Positions 17,211-26,152 of a stretch of DNA of 64,000 bases are shown here, piece after piece; the first letter of the stretch is position 1, and every line of letters begins with the position of its first letter. Under the pieces are notes generated by a model. That model was not told where the DNA came from. It ran no database searches and worked only from the letters and a program-made list of their open reading frames with translations. The DNA lies in the NCBI RefSeq assembly GCF_022807975.1, contig NZ_CP094358.1, positions 1,922,001-1,986,000 on the forward strand, given 5' to 3'. Source of the stretch: Abyssalbus ytuae (lineage in GTDB: Bacteria > Bacteroidota > Bacteroidia > Flavobacteriales > Flavobacteriaceae). The translations under genes and the position numbers were made by a program.

Positions 17211-17298
17211 CGTATTGTTATTCAGTTTATTTTAACAAATAAATTGAACAGTTTAACTGATTTTTTAGATTTCAAGAAAAACTTTACTGTATATTTGA
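17211..17298. other. Gene-free stretch before the first repeated element
   Basis: No gene is seen. The stretch holds the -7 box TATATTTG at 17290-17297, which precedes copy 1 of the repeated element by one base. The whole gap from purF to sodA (17211-17964) is non-coding apart from the three repeated elements; the spacers between them are AT-rich, without open frames of note. Confidence 0.6.
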
Positions 17299-17380
17299 AT
17301 CACCATAGCATAAGTAGGTTAAGTTCATGGTAAGATTTGGGGCAAAAAAAGGTGGAATTTCTTCCACCTTTTTTATTTTT
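17299..17380 (+). ncRNA. Putative small RNA, copy 1 of 3
   Basis: An 82-base element found three times in 650 bases. It starts ATCACCATAGCATAAG one base after a perfect -7 box (TATATTTG). ACCAT and ATGGT can pair around a 20-base loop. The 3' end is an intrinsic terminator: GGTGGAA and TTCCACC around a TTTC loop, flanked by A7 and T6. The transcript would be about 75 nt. I do not recognise it as a named RNA family. Copies 1 and 2 are identical over their whole length. Confidence 0.7.
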
Positions 17381-17642
17381 ATATAAATCACTTTTTGGAG
17401 AGTGATGTATTATCAGAACTTAAAGTTTGCATAATAACTTTACTAGAGAATAAAATCAAATTATATTTCCACCTGATAATTCCTTTAATTATTACAAATA
17501 ATACATGATTAAAATGTGATGTTTAAAAGCTTAAAAACCACATGGTTATTTGTTAAAAAAATCAAAATTAGTGCATTTCATCTAAAATATTAGCATTATA
17601 TCACATTTTTTTTACGGTTTTACCTCATTCGTCTACTTTCGT

Positions 17643-17724
17643 ATCACCATAGCATAAGTAGGTTAAGTTCATGGTAAGATTTGGGGCAAAAAAAGGTGGA
17701 ATTTCTTCCACCTTTTTTATTTTT
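17643..17724 (+). ncRNA. Putative small RNA, copy 2 of 3
   Basis: Identical to copy 1 over all 82 bases, including the 5' hairpin arms and the terminator. It is preceded at the same one-base distance by TACTTTCG (17634-17641), a near match to TAnnTTTG. The flanking spacer sequence is unrelated to that of copy 1, so identity stops at the element borders. Confidence 0.7.
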
Positions 17725-17868
17725 AACCAAACCTTTTTTGAAAAATTCATCTTTATAAACTATTGAGTGTTAATTTTTTAAAATCTTAATTTAAATATGT
17801 CTTTCGTCTAAATTTTTGGTAATATAACTGATTTTTTTTGAGGAAATAACAAACAGCAATACTTTCAC

Positions 17869-17950
17869 ATCACCATAGCATAAGTAGGTTAAGTTCATGG
17901 TAAGATTTGGGGCAAAAAAAAGGTGGAATCTCTTCCACCTTTTTATTTTT
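17869..17950 (+). ncRNA. Putative small RNA, copy 3 of 3
   Basis: Differs from copies 1 and 2 by one extra A before the terminator stem, one fewer T after it, and a T-to-C change in the terminator loop (TCTC). The stem is untouched. It is preceded at one base by TACTTTCA (17860-17867), with TTG at 17838-17840 exactly 19 bases further upstream, a full Bacteroidota promoter. Its terminator also faces the 3' end of sodA and could end both transcripts. Confidence 0.7.
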
Positions 17951-17964
17951 ATATCACTTTTTCT

Positions 17965-18573
17965 TTATTTATTCAAACTGTAAAGTTCAGCAACTTTTTC
18001 CCAATTAATAACATTATAAAACGCCTCTATATAATCCGGCCTTCTATTTTGATAGTTTAAATAATATGCATGTTCCCATACATCAATTCCTAATATAGGG
18101 AAACCTTCACAGCCTACATCTGGCATTAAAGGGTTATCCTGGTTAGGTGTAGAGCATACTTCTACCTTACCTCCCTTATGAACACAAAGCCATGCCCAAC
18201 CTGAACCAAATCGGGTAGCCGCAGCTTTAGAAAATTTTTCTTTAAAAGCATCAAAAGAACCGAATGCTTTGTCTATAGCAGCAGCCACTTCACCTGTAGG
18301 GGTTCCGCCTCCTTGAGGGGACATAATTTCCCAGAATAATCGGTGATTATAAAATCCTCCCCCATTATTCCTTACAGCCATATTACTCATGTCAAGTTCT
18401 GTAAGAATCTCTTCTATGGTTTTTCCTTCCAAATCAGTACCTGAAATAGCATTATTAAGATTATTTGTATAACCTGCATGATGTTTGGTATGATGAATCT
18501 CCATTGTCCTTGCATCAACATGAGGTTCTAGAGCATCATACGCATATGTTAATTTTGGTAACTCAAAAGCCAT
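17965..18573 (-). CDS. sodA: Superoxide dismutase (Fe/Mn type)
   Basis: The 202-residue protein is a complete Fe/Mn superoxide dismutase. Metal ligands appear in [18 protein letters not shown] and [26 protein letters not shown] at the start and [14 protein letters not shown] at the end are typical. Metal choice cannot be settled from these motifs. No signal peptide, so it acts in the cytoplasm. It is divergent from the AddA-like gene, and a TAAATTTG box lies upstream on its strand (18614-18621). Its 3' end faces the bidirectional terminator of small-RNA copy 3. Confidence 0.96.
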   Translation of the reverse strand: MAFELPKLTYAYDALEPHVDARTMEIHHTKHHAGYTNNLNNAISGTDLEGKTIEEILTELDMSNMAVRNNGGGFYNHRLFWEIMSPQGGGTPTGEVAAAIDKAFGSFDAFKEKFSKAAATRFGSGWAWLCVHKGGKVEVCSTPNQDNPLMPDVGCEGFPILGIDVWEHAYYLNYQNRRPDYIEAFYNVINWEKVAELYSLNK

Positions 18574-18613
18574 GATTTTTTGTTTTTTTTAGATTAATAA
18601 TTATTTGTGTATT

Positions 18614-18621
18614 CAAATTTA
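18614..18621 (-). promoter_or_regulatory. sodA promoter, -7 box TAAATTTG
   Basis: On the minus strand TAAATTTG fits TAnnTTTG and lies about 40 bases before the sodA ATG. No -33 TTG at 17-23 bases was seen; one lies at 14 bases. Confidence 0.45.
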
Positions 18622-18700
18622 CATATAAAGCTAAACAATAAGTAATAATTCTTTGTTAAGAACTCATAGACTTTCACTATTTTGCAATAAAATCTACATA

Positions 18701-21700
18701 TTGGAAATTCCTTTTAAAATATATAATGCATCAGCCGGATCAGGTAAAACATTTACTTTAGTTAAGGAATATCTCTCAATACTTCTCTCAACAAAAAACT
18801 CTGCCGTCGTTAAAAATATTCTGGCTATTACATTTACAAATAAGGCAGTAAATGAAATGAAAACAAGGATTTTAAATAAACTTACTTTTTTTGCCAGTAA
18901 AGAGATTTTTAACCGGAATGATGAAATGGCAGCCCATATATGCCGAGATATAAAAATGGACATTTACGAACTAAATGCCCGGGCTGAAAGATCTCTAAAA
19001 TTTATATTACACAATTACTTTTACTTTGATATTGTAACTATAGATAAGTTTAATCACAGGCTTCTAAAGACGTTTGCGCACGATCTTAAAATACCGCTTA
19101 ATTTTGAAGCAGGCATCGATACGAAACTAATGTTGGAAGAAGCGGTAGATAATTTAATTGACAAAGCCGGAGAAAATGAATTATTAACTAAAATATTGAT
19201 TGAATTTGCTTTGTCTAAAGCTGATGAAGACAAAGACTGGGATATTTCGAGAGATTTGAAACAAACTGCATTCCTTTTGCTGGAAGAAAACCATGTTGAA
19301 CATATATCTCAAATAAAAAATAAAAATTTAAAAGATTTCATCACACTTTATGGCTTGCTAAACCAATTAATAAAAGAGCAGAGAAAAAACATCCAGAGTG
19401 ATGCTTCCACTCTTTTAAGTTTCTTAACTTCCAAAAATCTTGATGCCAATGATTTTACCAGAGGCACACTTTTTAATCATTTTAAAAAAATTGCCAGTGG
19501 TATTTTCAATAAACTCTATGAAAATAAACTGGAAGAAAATATTCTTGAAGGAAATGTTTACAACAAATCACTGTCACCAGACAAAAAAGCCATTATAGAT
19601 GTATTGATCCCTGAAATTTCAGCAGCTTACCACGAAACCAAAAAAAAAATTTATCAGTTAAAATTTTTTGAAAACTTCAAAAAAAATGTTGTTCCCTATT
19701 CCCTTTTAAATTCTATCCATAAAGAATTGGAAGAAATCAAGGAAGAACAAAACCTTATTCTTGTTTCTGAGTTTAATAATATTATATCATCTGCCATTTC
19801 CAACCAGCCTGCCCCTTTTATATATGAACGTATCGGAGAAAAATACCGAAACTATTTTATTGACGAGTTTCAGGATACTTCAGAAATGCAATGGAAAAAC
19901 CTGTTGCCTTTAATTTCCAATGCTTTAGAAACCGAAACAACAGATGGAAAGCATGGTTCCTTAATGATTGTTGGCGATGCTAAACAGGCTATTTATAGGT
20001 GGCGTGGCGGAAAAGCTGAACAATTTATTGATTTATACAATTGCAATAACCCTTTTAAGGTTTCAAAAAAAATAGAAGTATTACCCAAAAACTACAGAAG
20101 CCATGATGAAATAGTCAAGTTTAATAATAGTTTTTTTACACATATTTCTAATTTTTTGACAAACAACCGGTATAAAGAATTGTATAAAAATCAAAGCTAT
20201 CAGGAAACAAATGGAAAAAGTGGAGGGTATATAAACTTTACTTTCCTGGAAAATGATGAAGACCAACTTTATTGCGAAACTGTGCTTAATCATATAGTAA
20301 CTTTAATAAAGCAGGGATATAATTATAAAGATATTTGTATACTCACGCAAAAGAAAAAGCACGGATTTTTAATAGCCAATTATTTGGCAGAAAAAGATGT
20401 GCCTCTCGTATCTTCTGAATCTCTATTACTTAAAAACAATACCAAAGTAAATTTTTTAATAAATCTTATCTCTTTAAAAAATTCGCCTAATAATAAAGAA
20501 ACTATTTTAAATATTATAAAATTTTATACCACGCAAAATAATATTGAAGACAAGCATGCCTGCCTTTTAAAATACAAAAACAATATAAACGCTTTGTTTG
20601 AACTTTATGATTTTAATCTTTCCACTTTTACCTCCTTACCTTTTTATAATGCAGTAGAATATGCAATAAGCTGTTTTAACATACACCATACTTCCGATGC
20701 TTATTTACAATATTTTTTAGATGAAATATTACTATTTACACAAAAAAACAACAGCAATATTAACTTTTTAGAATATTGGGAAAATAAAAAAGATTCTTTA
20801 AGTATAGTTGCTCCCCAGGATATGAATGCTGTGCAAATAATGACAATTCATAAATCAAAAGGTCTCGAGTTTCCTATTGTTATTTTTCCTTTTGCTAATA
20901 CAAAAATATATGAAGAAATAAATCCGAAAACATGGATGCCTGTAAACAAAGACATTTTTAATATTCCTTATGCCCTTATTGATAAAAACAAAGACCTTTC
21001 GTCTTATAACGAATACGGCCTGGAACATTACAATGACTGGCAGGCCAAACTGGAGCTGGATCAGTTTAATGTATTATACGTGGCCTTAACCAGACCTGTT
21101 GAAAAACTTTTTATTATCTCAAAAAGGGAAATTGACAAAAAGGGAAATGAAAACACAACCACTTTTTCAGGTTTATTCATAAATTACCTAAAAGCAATTG
21201 GTTTATACACAGAGAAGCAGAATAATTTTGAATTTGGAAATAAAGAAAAACATCTTTTACCCGTTACATTACATAATATGGAGTCTCATTCCATACCTTT
21301 TATTTCAAATAACACCTATAACCAAACTTTTAAAATTGTTACAAAAGGAGGTTCCCTGTGGAATACAAAACAAGCAACTGCCATTGAAAAAGGAAATTTG
21401 TATCACTATATATTATCTAAAATAAAATATTCATCCGATATTGAATCTGCTATAGAAGATTGTATAGAAGAAGGGATTATAAGTAATGAGGAAAAAATAA
21501 CAGTAGTTAAAAAGATAAAAGATGTTGTCCTTCATTCTGAGCTGCAAAAATATTTTTCCAACAAAAACGTTGTTTTAAACGAACAGGCAATTCTTTGTAA
21601 AGAAGGCTCCATTGTCAAACCCGACAGGATAGTAGTCTATAATAACACCCGAACAACCATTATAGATTACAAAACAGGAACTGATAATCCGGCGTTTGAC

Positions 21701-21808
21701 AATCAATTAAATATGTATGCAAAACATCTGGAAGAAATGAATTATAACATTGAAAATAAAATTATTGTTTTTATAAATGATGAGATTAAGATAAAATATA
21801 TTCTGTAA
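18701..21808 (+). CDS. AddA/RecB-like UvrD-family helicase-nuclease
   Basis: About 1035 residues. The helicase half has Walker A in IYNASAGSGKTFTL, the DExx motif in FIDEFQDTSEMQW, VGDAKQAIYRWRGG, MTIHKSKGLEFPIVI and LYVALTRPVEKL. A C-terminal PD-(D/E)XK nuclease is visible in KPDRIVVYNNTRTTIIDYKTG. Such proteins resect double-strand breaks for RecA loading, together with an AddB partner. No ATG lies near the N-terminus. The TTG at 18701 fits: it follows a near-consensus box (TATTTTGC, around 18678) and gives the family N-terminus just before the Walker A strand. The likely partner, an AddB-like gene, lies 1.6 kb downstream, after ompA. Confidence 0.9.
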   Translation: MEIPFKIYNASAGSGKTFTLVKEYLSILLSTKNSAVVKNILAITFTNKAVNEMKTRILNKLTFFASKEIFNRNDEMAAHICRDIKMDIYELNARAERSLKFILHNYFYFDIVTIDKFNHRLLKTFAHDLKIPLNFEAGIDTKLMLEEAVDNLIDKAGENELLTKILIEFALSKADEDKDWDISRDLKQTAFLLLEENHVEHISQIKNKNLKDFITLYGLLNQLIKEQRKNIQSDASTLLSFLTSKNLDANDFTRGTLFNHFKKIASGIFNKLYENKLEENILEGNVYNKSLSPDKKAIIDVLIPEISAAYHETKKKIYQLKFFENFKKNVVPYSLLNSIHKELEEIKEEQNLILVSEFNNIISSAISNQPAPFIYERIGEKYRNYFIDEFQDTSEMQWKNLLPLISNALETETTDGKHGSLMIVGDAKQAIYRWRGGKAEQFIDLYNCNNPFKVSKKIEVLPKNYRSHDEIVKFNNSFFTHISNFLTNNRYKELYKNQSYQETNGKSGGYINFTFLENDEDQLYCETVLNHIVTLIKQGYNYKDICILTQKKKHGFLIANYLAEKDVPLVSSESLLLKNNTKVNFLINLISLKNSPNNKETILNIIKFYTTQNNIEDKHACLLKYKNNINALFELYDFNLSTFTSLPFYNAVEYAISCFNIHHTSDAYLQYFLDEILLFTQKNNSNINFLEYWENKKDSLSIVAPQDMNAVQIMTIHKSKGLEFPIVIFPFANTKIYEEINPKTWMPVNKDIFNIPYALIDKNKDLSSYNEYGLEHYNDWQAKLELDQFNVLYVALTRPVEKLFIISKREIDKKGNENTTTFSGLFINYLKAIGLYTEKQNNFEFGNKEKHLLPVTLHNMESHSIPFISNNTYNQTFKIVTKGGSLWNTKQATAIEKGNLYHYILSKIKYSSDIESAIEDCIEEGIISNEEKITVVKKIKDVVLHSELQKYFSNKNVVLNEQAILCKEGSIVKPDRIVVYNNTRTTIIDYKTGTDNPAFDNQLNMYAKHLEEMNYNIENKIIVFINDEIKIKYIL

Positions 21809-21908
21809 GCAAAATAAATACGTAATTTTGTTTAACTCATTTAAATGTTTGTTGAACTTAAACGCTGAACATTTATTGAATAAGAACAAAAAATTTATAT
21901 ATTTGTTT

Positions 21909-21938
21909 TTGTTAATAAGTTGTAACAACTTACATTTG
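21909..21938 (+). promoter_or_regulatory. ompA promoter TTG-N19-TACATTTG
   Basis: TTG at 21909-21911 and TACATTTG at 21931-21938 are separated by exactly 19 bases, a textbook Bacteroidota promoter 36 bases ahead of the ompA ATG. Two more -7-like boxes lie upstream: TAATTTTG at 21833-21840 and TATATTTG at 21898-21905. Several transcription starts are therefore possible. Confidence 0.75.
21917..21931. promoter_or_regulatory. Inverted repeat in the ompA promoter spacer, possible operator
   Basis: AAGTTGT-A-ACAACTT is a perfect 7-bp inverted repeat with one central base. It fills the spacer between the -33 and -7 elements, where a repressor would block RNA polymerase. No regulator is known to me for this site. 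Confidence 0.45.
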
Positions 21939-21974
21939 TCATTAATTAACACTTAAAATTAAATATAATTGAAC

Positions 21975-23336
21975 ATGAAACATCTTAGCAAAATTTTAGC
22001 TGCTTTGTTATTATTAGTAGCTTTTGGTACTGCTCATGCACAAGACCAAAGCAATCCATGGCAGATTAGTTTCGGTGTAAACGCAGTTGACGTTTATCCC
22101 ACTAACTCTGATAAAGCATATGCGAGTACATGGTTTGATGAGTATTTCAATGTAACTGACCACTGGAACATAATTCCTTCAATATCTTACGTTGCTGCTT
22201 CAAAATACGTAGGTAGCGGATTTTCTGTAGGTGCCAGAGGATCATTAAACAAAATCGATAAGCTTGGCGACATGCCTGCAGATGACCTGTCACACTATGC
22301 AATTGACGGTACAATTAAATATAACCTAAACGAAGTTTTCCATTTAGGTATGTTTGATCCGTTTGTTGAAGTAGGTGGTGGTTATACATGGGTTGACGAT
22401 ATAGGAGCAGGTACCGTAAACGGAGGTTTAGGTTTTAACTTCTGGTTTACTGATAACTTAGGTTTAACTGTTCAATCTACATATAAGCACGTTTTTGAAG
22501 ATTATGGTGTTGAACATTTCCAACACTTAGCCGGTTTAGCTATTAAATTTGGTGGTACCGATACTGATGGTGACGGTATTTATGACAAAAACGATGCCTG
22601 TCCTGAAGTTCCAGGTGTTAAAGCTTTCAATGGTTGTCCTGATTCTGACGGCGACGGTATAGAAGATGCTAAAGATGCTTGTCCTAATGAAGCTGGTTTA
22701 CCTGCCTTAAATGGTTGTCCTGATTCTGATGGTGACGGTGTTGCTGACAATGTAGATAATTGTCCTACTGTAGCTGGTTTAGCTGAATTAGCCGGTTGTC
22801 CTGATGCTGACGGTGATGGTGTTGCTGATAATGTAGATGACTGTCCTAATGAAGCTGGTCCTGCTGATAACAAAGGTTGTCCTTACGTAGACAAAGATGG
22901 TGACGGAGTACTTGATAAAGACGATGCTTGTCCTGAAGTACCTGGTACAGTAGCTAACAGAGGTTGTCCTGAAGTAACTGAAGAAGTTCAGAAACAATTA
23001 AATGATTATGCAAGGACTATCTTATTCGATTCAGGTAAGTCTACTATCAAATCTGAATCTAATGCAGTATTAGCTGACATTATCAACATCTTAAAAGAGT
23101 ATCCAAACTCTAAGTTTACAGTTGAAGGTCATACTGACAGCGTTGGTAGTGCTACTCTAAACCAAAGATTATCTGATGCAAGAGCTTTATCTGTAAAAGA
23201 TTACTTAGTAGCTCACGGTATTGATGCATTCAGACTTTCTTCTAAAGGGTATGGTGAAGACAGACCTATAGCTTCTAACGCTACAAGAAGCGGTAGAGCT
23301 CAAAACAGACGTGTTGAAATCAACTTAGTGAAATAA
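21975..23336 (+). CDS. OmpA-family outer membrane protein with thrombospondin type 3 repeats
   Basis: The 453-residue protein has a signal peptide ([22 protein letters not shown]), an N-terminal beta-barrel of about 170 residues ending around [13 protein letters not shown], about five calcium-binding thrombospondin type 3 repeats ([15 protein letters not shown]-type, residues about 195-325) and a C-terminal OmpA peptidoglycan-binding domain ([39 protein letters not shown]). It ties the outer membrane to the cell wall and is probably abundant. A TTG two codons earlier is in frame; the ATG is preferred. The gene has its own strong promoter and a perfect terminator. Confidence 0.95.
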   Translation: MKHLSKILAALLLLVAFGTAHAQDQSNPWQISFGVNAVDVYPTNSDKAYASTWFDEYFNVTDHWNIIPSISYVAASKYVGSGFSVGARGSLNKIDKLGDMPADDLSHYAIDGTIKYNLNEVFHLGMFDPFVEVGGGYTWVDDIGAGTVNGGLGFNFWFTDNLGLTVQSTYKHVFEDYGVEHFQHLAGLAIKFGGTDTDGDGIYDKNDACPEVPGVKAFNGCPDSDGDGIEDAKDACPNEAGLPALNGCPDSDGDGVADNVDNCPTVAGLAELAGCPDADGDGVADNVDDCPNEAGPADNKGCPYVDKDGDGVLDKDDACPEVPGTVANRGCPEVTEEVQKQLNDYARTILFDSGKSTIKSESNAVLADIINILKEYPNSKFTVEGHTDSVGSATLNQRLSDARALSVKDYLVAHGIDAFRLSSKGYGEDRPIASNATRSGRAQNRRVEINLVK

Positions 23337-23361
23337 GAGAAATTTATATAAAACACTATAT

Positions 23362-23398
23362 AAAAACGCTCCGGAATTCCGGAGCGTTTTTTATTTTT
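23362..23398 (+). terminator. Intrinsic terminator after ompA
   Basis: AACGCTCCGG and CCGGAGCGTT form a long stem around AATT, flanked by A-rich and T-rich tracts (TTTTTT). It ends six bases before the next ATG at 23404, so the AddB-like gene must be expressed by readthrough or from an upstream internal promoter. Confidence 0.9.
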
Positions 23399-23403
23399 AT
23401 TAA

Positions 23404-26142
23404 ATGGAAAGTTTTTTAGCATCAGTTGCAAAAGATGTAACTTCAATTCATACAGATTTTTTAAAATTAGTATTTGTGGTTCCTGGTAAAAGAGCCGGTA
23501 CATTTCTTCAAAAAGAATTACTTTCAGTAATACCACAAACAACCTTTTCTCCAAAAATTATAAGCGTTGAAGAGTTTGTTGAGGAACTATCAAATCTCAA
23601 ACTAATCTCCAACCTTCAACTCCTTTTTGAATTCTATGAGGTATACAAAAAACTTAATGAGGCTCCGGAAGACTTTTACAGCTTTAATAAATGGGCTCAG
23701 GTTTTATTACAGGACTTTAATGAAATAGACAGGTATCTTATACCTCCTAAAAAAATATTTAACTATATATACTCCGTAAAAGATATTGACCATTGGAGTA
23801 ATCAGGAGAACAAAACAGAATTACAGGAAAATTATATGAAATTCTGGAAAGACCTTGATATTTATTACACCGGATTTACACATCATCTTCTTTCCAAAAA
23901 AAAAGGATACCAGGGGCTCATTTACCGGGAAGCTATTGAGAACATAGAATTTTATCTTCAAAACAATGATAATCACCATGTTTTTGTTGGTTTTAATGCT
24001 TTGAATAATGCAGAAGAAAGATTAATACAGGAATTTTTACATAATGGGAATGCTTCTATTTATTGGGATACCGATGAACATTTTATAAATGATCCGGTTC
24101 ATGATGCAGGGTTATTTATGAGAAGATATAAAAGTGAGTGGAAGTTTTTTAATTATAATCCTTTCAGGATAATTTCTTCTTTATACAACACTCCAAAAAG
24201 TATTCAACTCATTGGGGTTCCAAAAAATATTTCCCAGGTTAAATATGCCGGTAAAATTTTGCAGAACTTGTCTTCTGAGCAATTTCAATCCCTGGCCGTT
24301 ATTCTGGCCGATGAAACACTTTTAACTCCCTTTCTTAACTCTGTACCCCAAACCATAGAAAAAGTCAATGTAACCTGCGGATTTAAGCTTCAGCATACTC
24401 CTTTAGCTTCATTCTTTTCTACTATTATCGAATTATTAGAAGAAAGACATAAAAACACATGGTATTACAAAAAAGTAATTGCTTTCTTTTCTCATCCGGT
24501 AAGCAGAAATCTGTTTACAAATGAAAAGACCGATTATTCAAACATTATAATAGAAAACATTCAACTAAAAAATATTACAAGGGTAGATTTAAAAACAATT
24601 ACAGAAAGTCTTCCTGAACCTTTACATAATATAATAAAGCTTGTTTTTTATAATGAGGAAACACATAATATATCACAAACAATTAATAATATTATTTCTT
24701 TAATACTAAAAGTCAAACCAACTATTAATGACCCTGTGTTTTTGGAATATCTTTTCCGGTTTTACGAAGTATTTAATCAATTATTGCTACTTAACACTAC
24801 CTATCACAATATTCCCAATATAAAAACTTTAAGAGGAGTCTATCAGGAAATTTTAAACAGTGAATCAATAGACTTTAAAGGAGAACCCCTGGACGGATTA
24901 CAGGTAATGGGAGTTTTGGAAAGCAGAAATATAGATTTTGAAACAGTGATAATAACTTCGGTTAATGAAGGCATACTTCCCTCGGGAAAAAGTTACAATT
25001 CGTTCATTCCTTTTGAAATAAAGCAGGAGTACGGCCTTCCCTCGCACAAAGAAAAAGATGCCATATATACTTATCATTTTTACCGCTTGCTTCAAAGAGC
25101 AAAAAATATTTATATAATTTATAACACAGAACCTGATGTGTTGGAAGGAGGTGAAAAAAGCAGGTTTATAAGGCAAATAATACATCAAAACTTACCCAAT
25201 CACACAATAAAAGAAATTATTGCCAGCCCTGAAGTGTATTTTGAAGAAGAAAAGCTTTTAGAAATTCACAAAAATGCCCAACTCATTAATAAACTTAAAG
25301 AGATTGCCGAAAAAGGATTTTCTCCCTCTACACTCTCAAACTATATGCGTAACCCTATCGATTTTTATGACCAGGTAATATTAAATATTAAAAAAGAAGA
25401 AGAGGTTGAAGAGACAATTGCTTTAAATACTCTGGGAACGGTTGTACACAATACCCTTGAGGAATTATATAAACCTCTGACGGGAAAAATCTTGAACACC
25501 CAACTAATAAATGAAATGAAGCCAAAAATAGAGGATATTATCAGGTTGAATTTTGAAAAAGTATATAAAGCAGGAGATATAACAAAAGGTAAAAACTTAA
25601 TAAGCTTAAATGTTTGCAGAAGATATATAGAGAATTTCTTGAATTTCGAAACTCAACGACTCAATAAAGGAGATAAAATTAAAATACTTCATATTGAAAG
25701 CAATTTAAAAATACCTTTAAATATCTCAGGATTAAATTTTCCGGTTTTTTTAAAAGGAAAAGTAGACAGGGTTGAAGAAGTAAACGGAATCATTAATGTA
25801 ATAGATTATAAAACAGGAAAAGTAAGCACTCCTGATATAGAGATTACAGAATGGGAAAACTTAACAGAAGATTATAAAAACAGCAAAGCTTTTCAATTAC
25901 TATGTTATTCTTATATGATTAATGAGGAAAAGAACTTTGAAAAACCGGCAGGAGCAGGTATAATTTCATTTAAAAATCTACAACATGGGGTTATGCAGTT
26001 TGCTACCAAAGAAACATCAAGATCCAGAAACAAAGAAACTATAATTAATAAAAACACCCTTGAGATTTTTAAAAAGGAACTTCACAAACTAATTCTTGAA
26101 ATATTCAATCCGGATATTCCGTTTATTGAAAAAGAAGTTTAA
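23404..26142 (+). CDS. AddB-like PD-(D/E)XK nuclease family protein
   Basis: The 912-residue protein starts with a helicase-like domain without intact ATPase motifs (VFVVPGKRAGTFLQKEL replaces a clear Walker A) and ends with a PD-(D/E)XK nuclease domain: FSPSTLSNYMRNPIDFYDQV, then LGTVVHNTLEELY and GIINVIDYKTGKV. It should pair with the AddA-like protein upstream. In classical AddB a Cys occupies the RCPF position and three more Cys near the C-terminus complete a 4Fe-4S cluster. Here that position is Asn (RNPIDFY) and the protein ends without such cysteines. It converges on the aminotransferase gene with ten bases between. Confidence 0.85.
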   Translation: MESFLASVAKDVTSIHTDFLKLVFVVPGKRAGTFLQKELLSVIPQTTFSPKIISVEEFVEELSNLKLISNLQLLFEFYEVYKKLNEAPEDFYSFNKWAQVLLQDFNEIDRYLIPPKKIFNYIYSVKDIDHWSNQENKTELQENYMKFWKDLDIYYTGFTHHLLSKKKGYQGLIYREAIENIEFYLQNNDNHHVFVGFNALNNAEERLIQEFLHNGNASIYWDTDEHFINDPVHDAGLFMRRYKSEWKFFNYNPFRIISSLYNTPKSIQLIGVPKNISQVKYAGKILQNLSSEQFQSLAVILADETLLTPFLNSVPQTIEKVNVTCGFKLQHTPLASFFSTIIELLEERHKNTWYYKKVIAFFSHPVSRNLFTNEKTDYSNIIIENIQLKNITRVDLKTITESLPEPLHNIIKLVFYNEETHNISQTINNIISLILKVKPTINDPVFLEYLFRFYEVFNQLLLLNTTYHNIPNIKTLRGVYQEILNSESIDFKGEPLDGLQVMGVLESRNIDFETVIITSVNEGILPSGKSYNSFIPFEIKQEYGLPSHKEKDAIYTYHFYRLLQRAKNIYIIYNTEPDVLEGGEKSRFIRQIIHQNLPNHTIKEIIASPEVYFEEEKLLEIHKNAQLINKLKEIAEKGFSPSTLSNYMRNPIDFYDQVILNIKKEEEVEETIALNTLGTVVHNTLEELYKPLTGKILNTQLINEMKPKIEDIIRLNFEKVYKAGDITKGKNLISLNVCRRYIENFLNFETQRLNKGDKIKILHIESNLKIPLNISGLNFPVFLKGKVDRVEEVNGIINVIDYKTGKVSTPDIEITEWENLTEDYKNSKAFQLLCYSYMINEEKNFEKPAGAGIISFKNLQHGVMQFATKETSRSRNKETIINKNTLEIFKKELHKLILEIFNPDIPFIEKEV

Positions 26143-26152
26143 CATTATTAAT

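Noticed and set aside
17325-17389. A short peptide encoded within the repeated small-RNA element (ATGGTAAGATTTGGGG)
   Set aside because: The extra A in copy 3 shifts the frame and the C-terminal ends differ in all copies, while the RNA stems are unchanged. Selection appears to be on RNA.
17211-17964. The three repeated elements as insertion-sequence ends or a mobile element
   Set aside because: No transposase, no terminal inverted repeats around the units, no target duplications; promoter and terminator signals explain the borders better.
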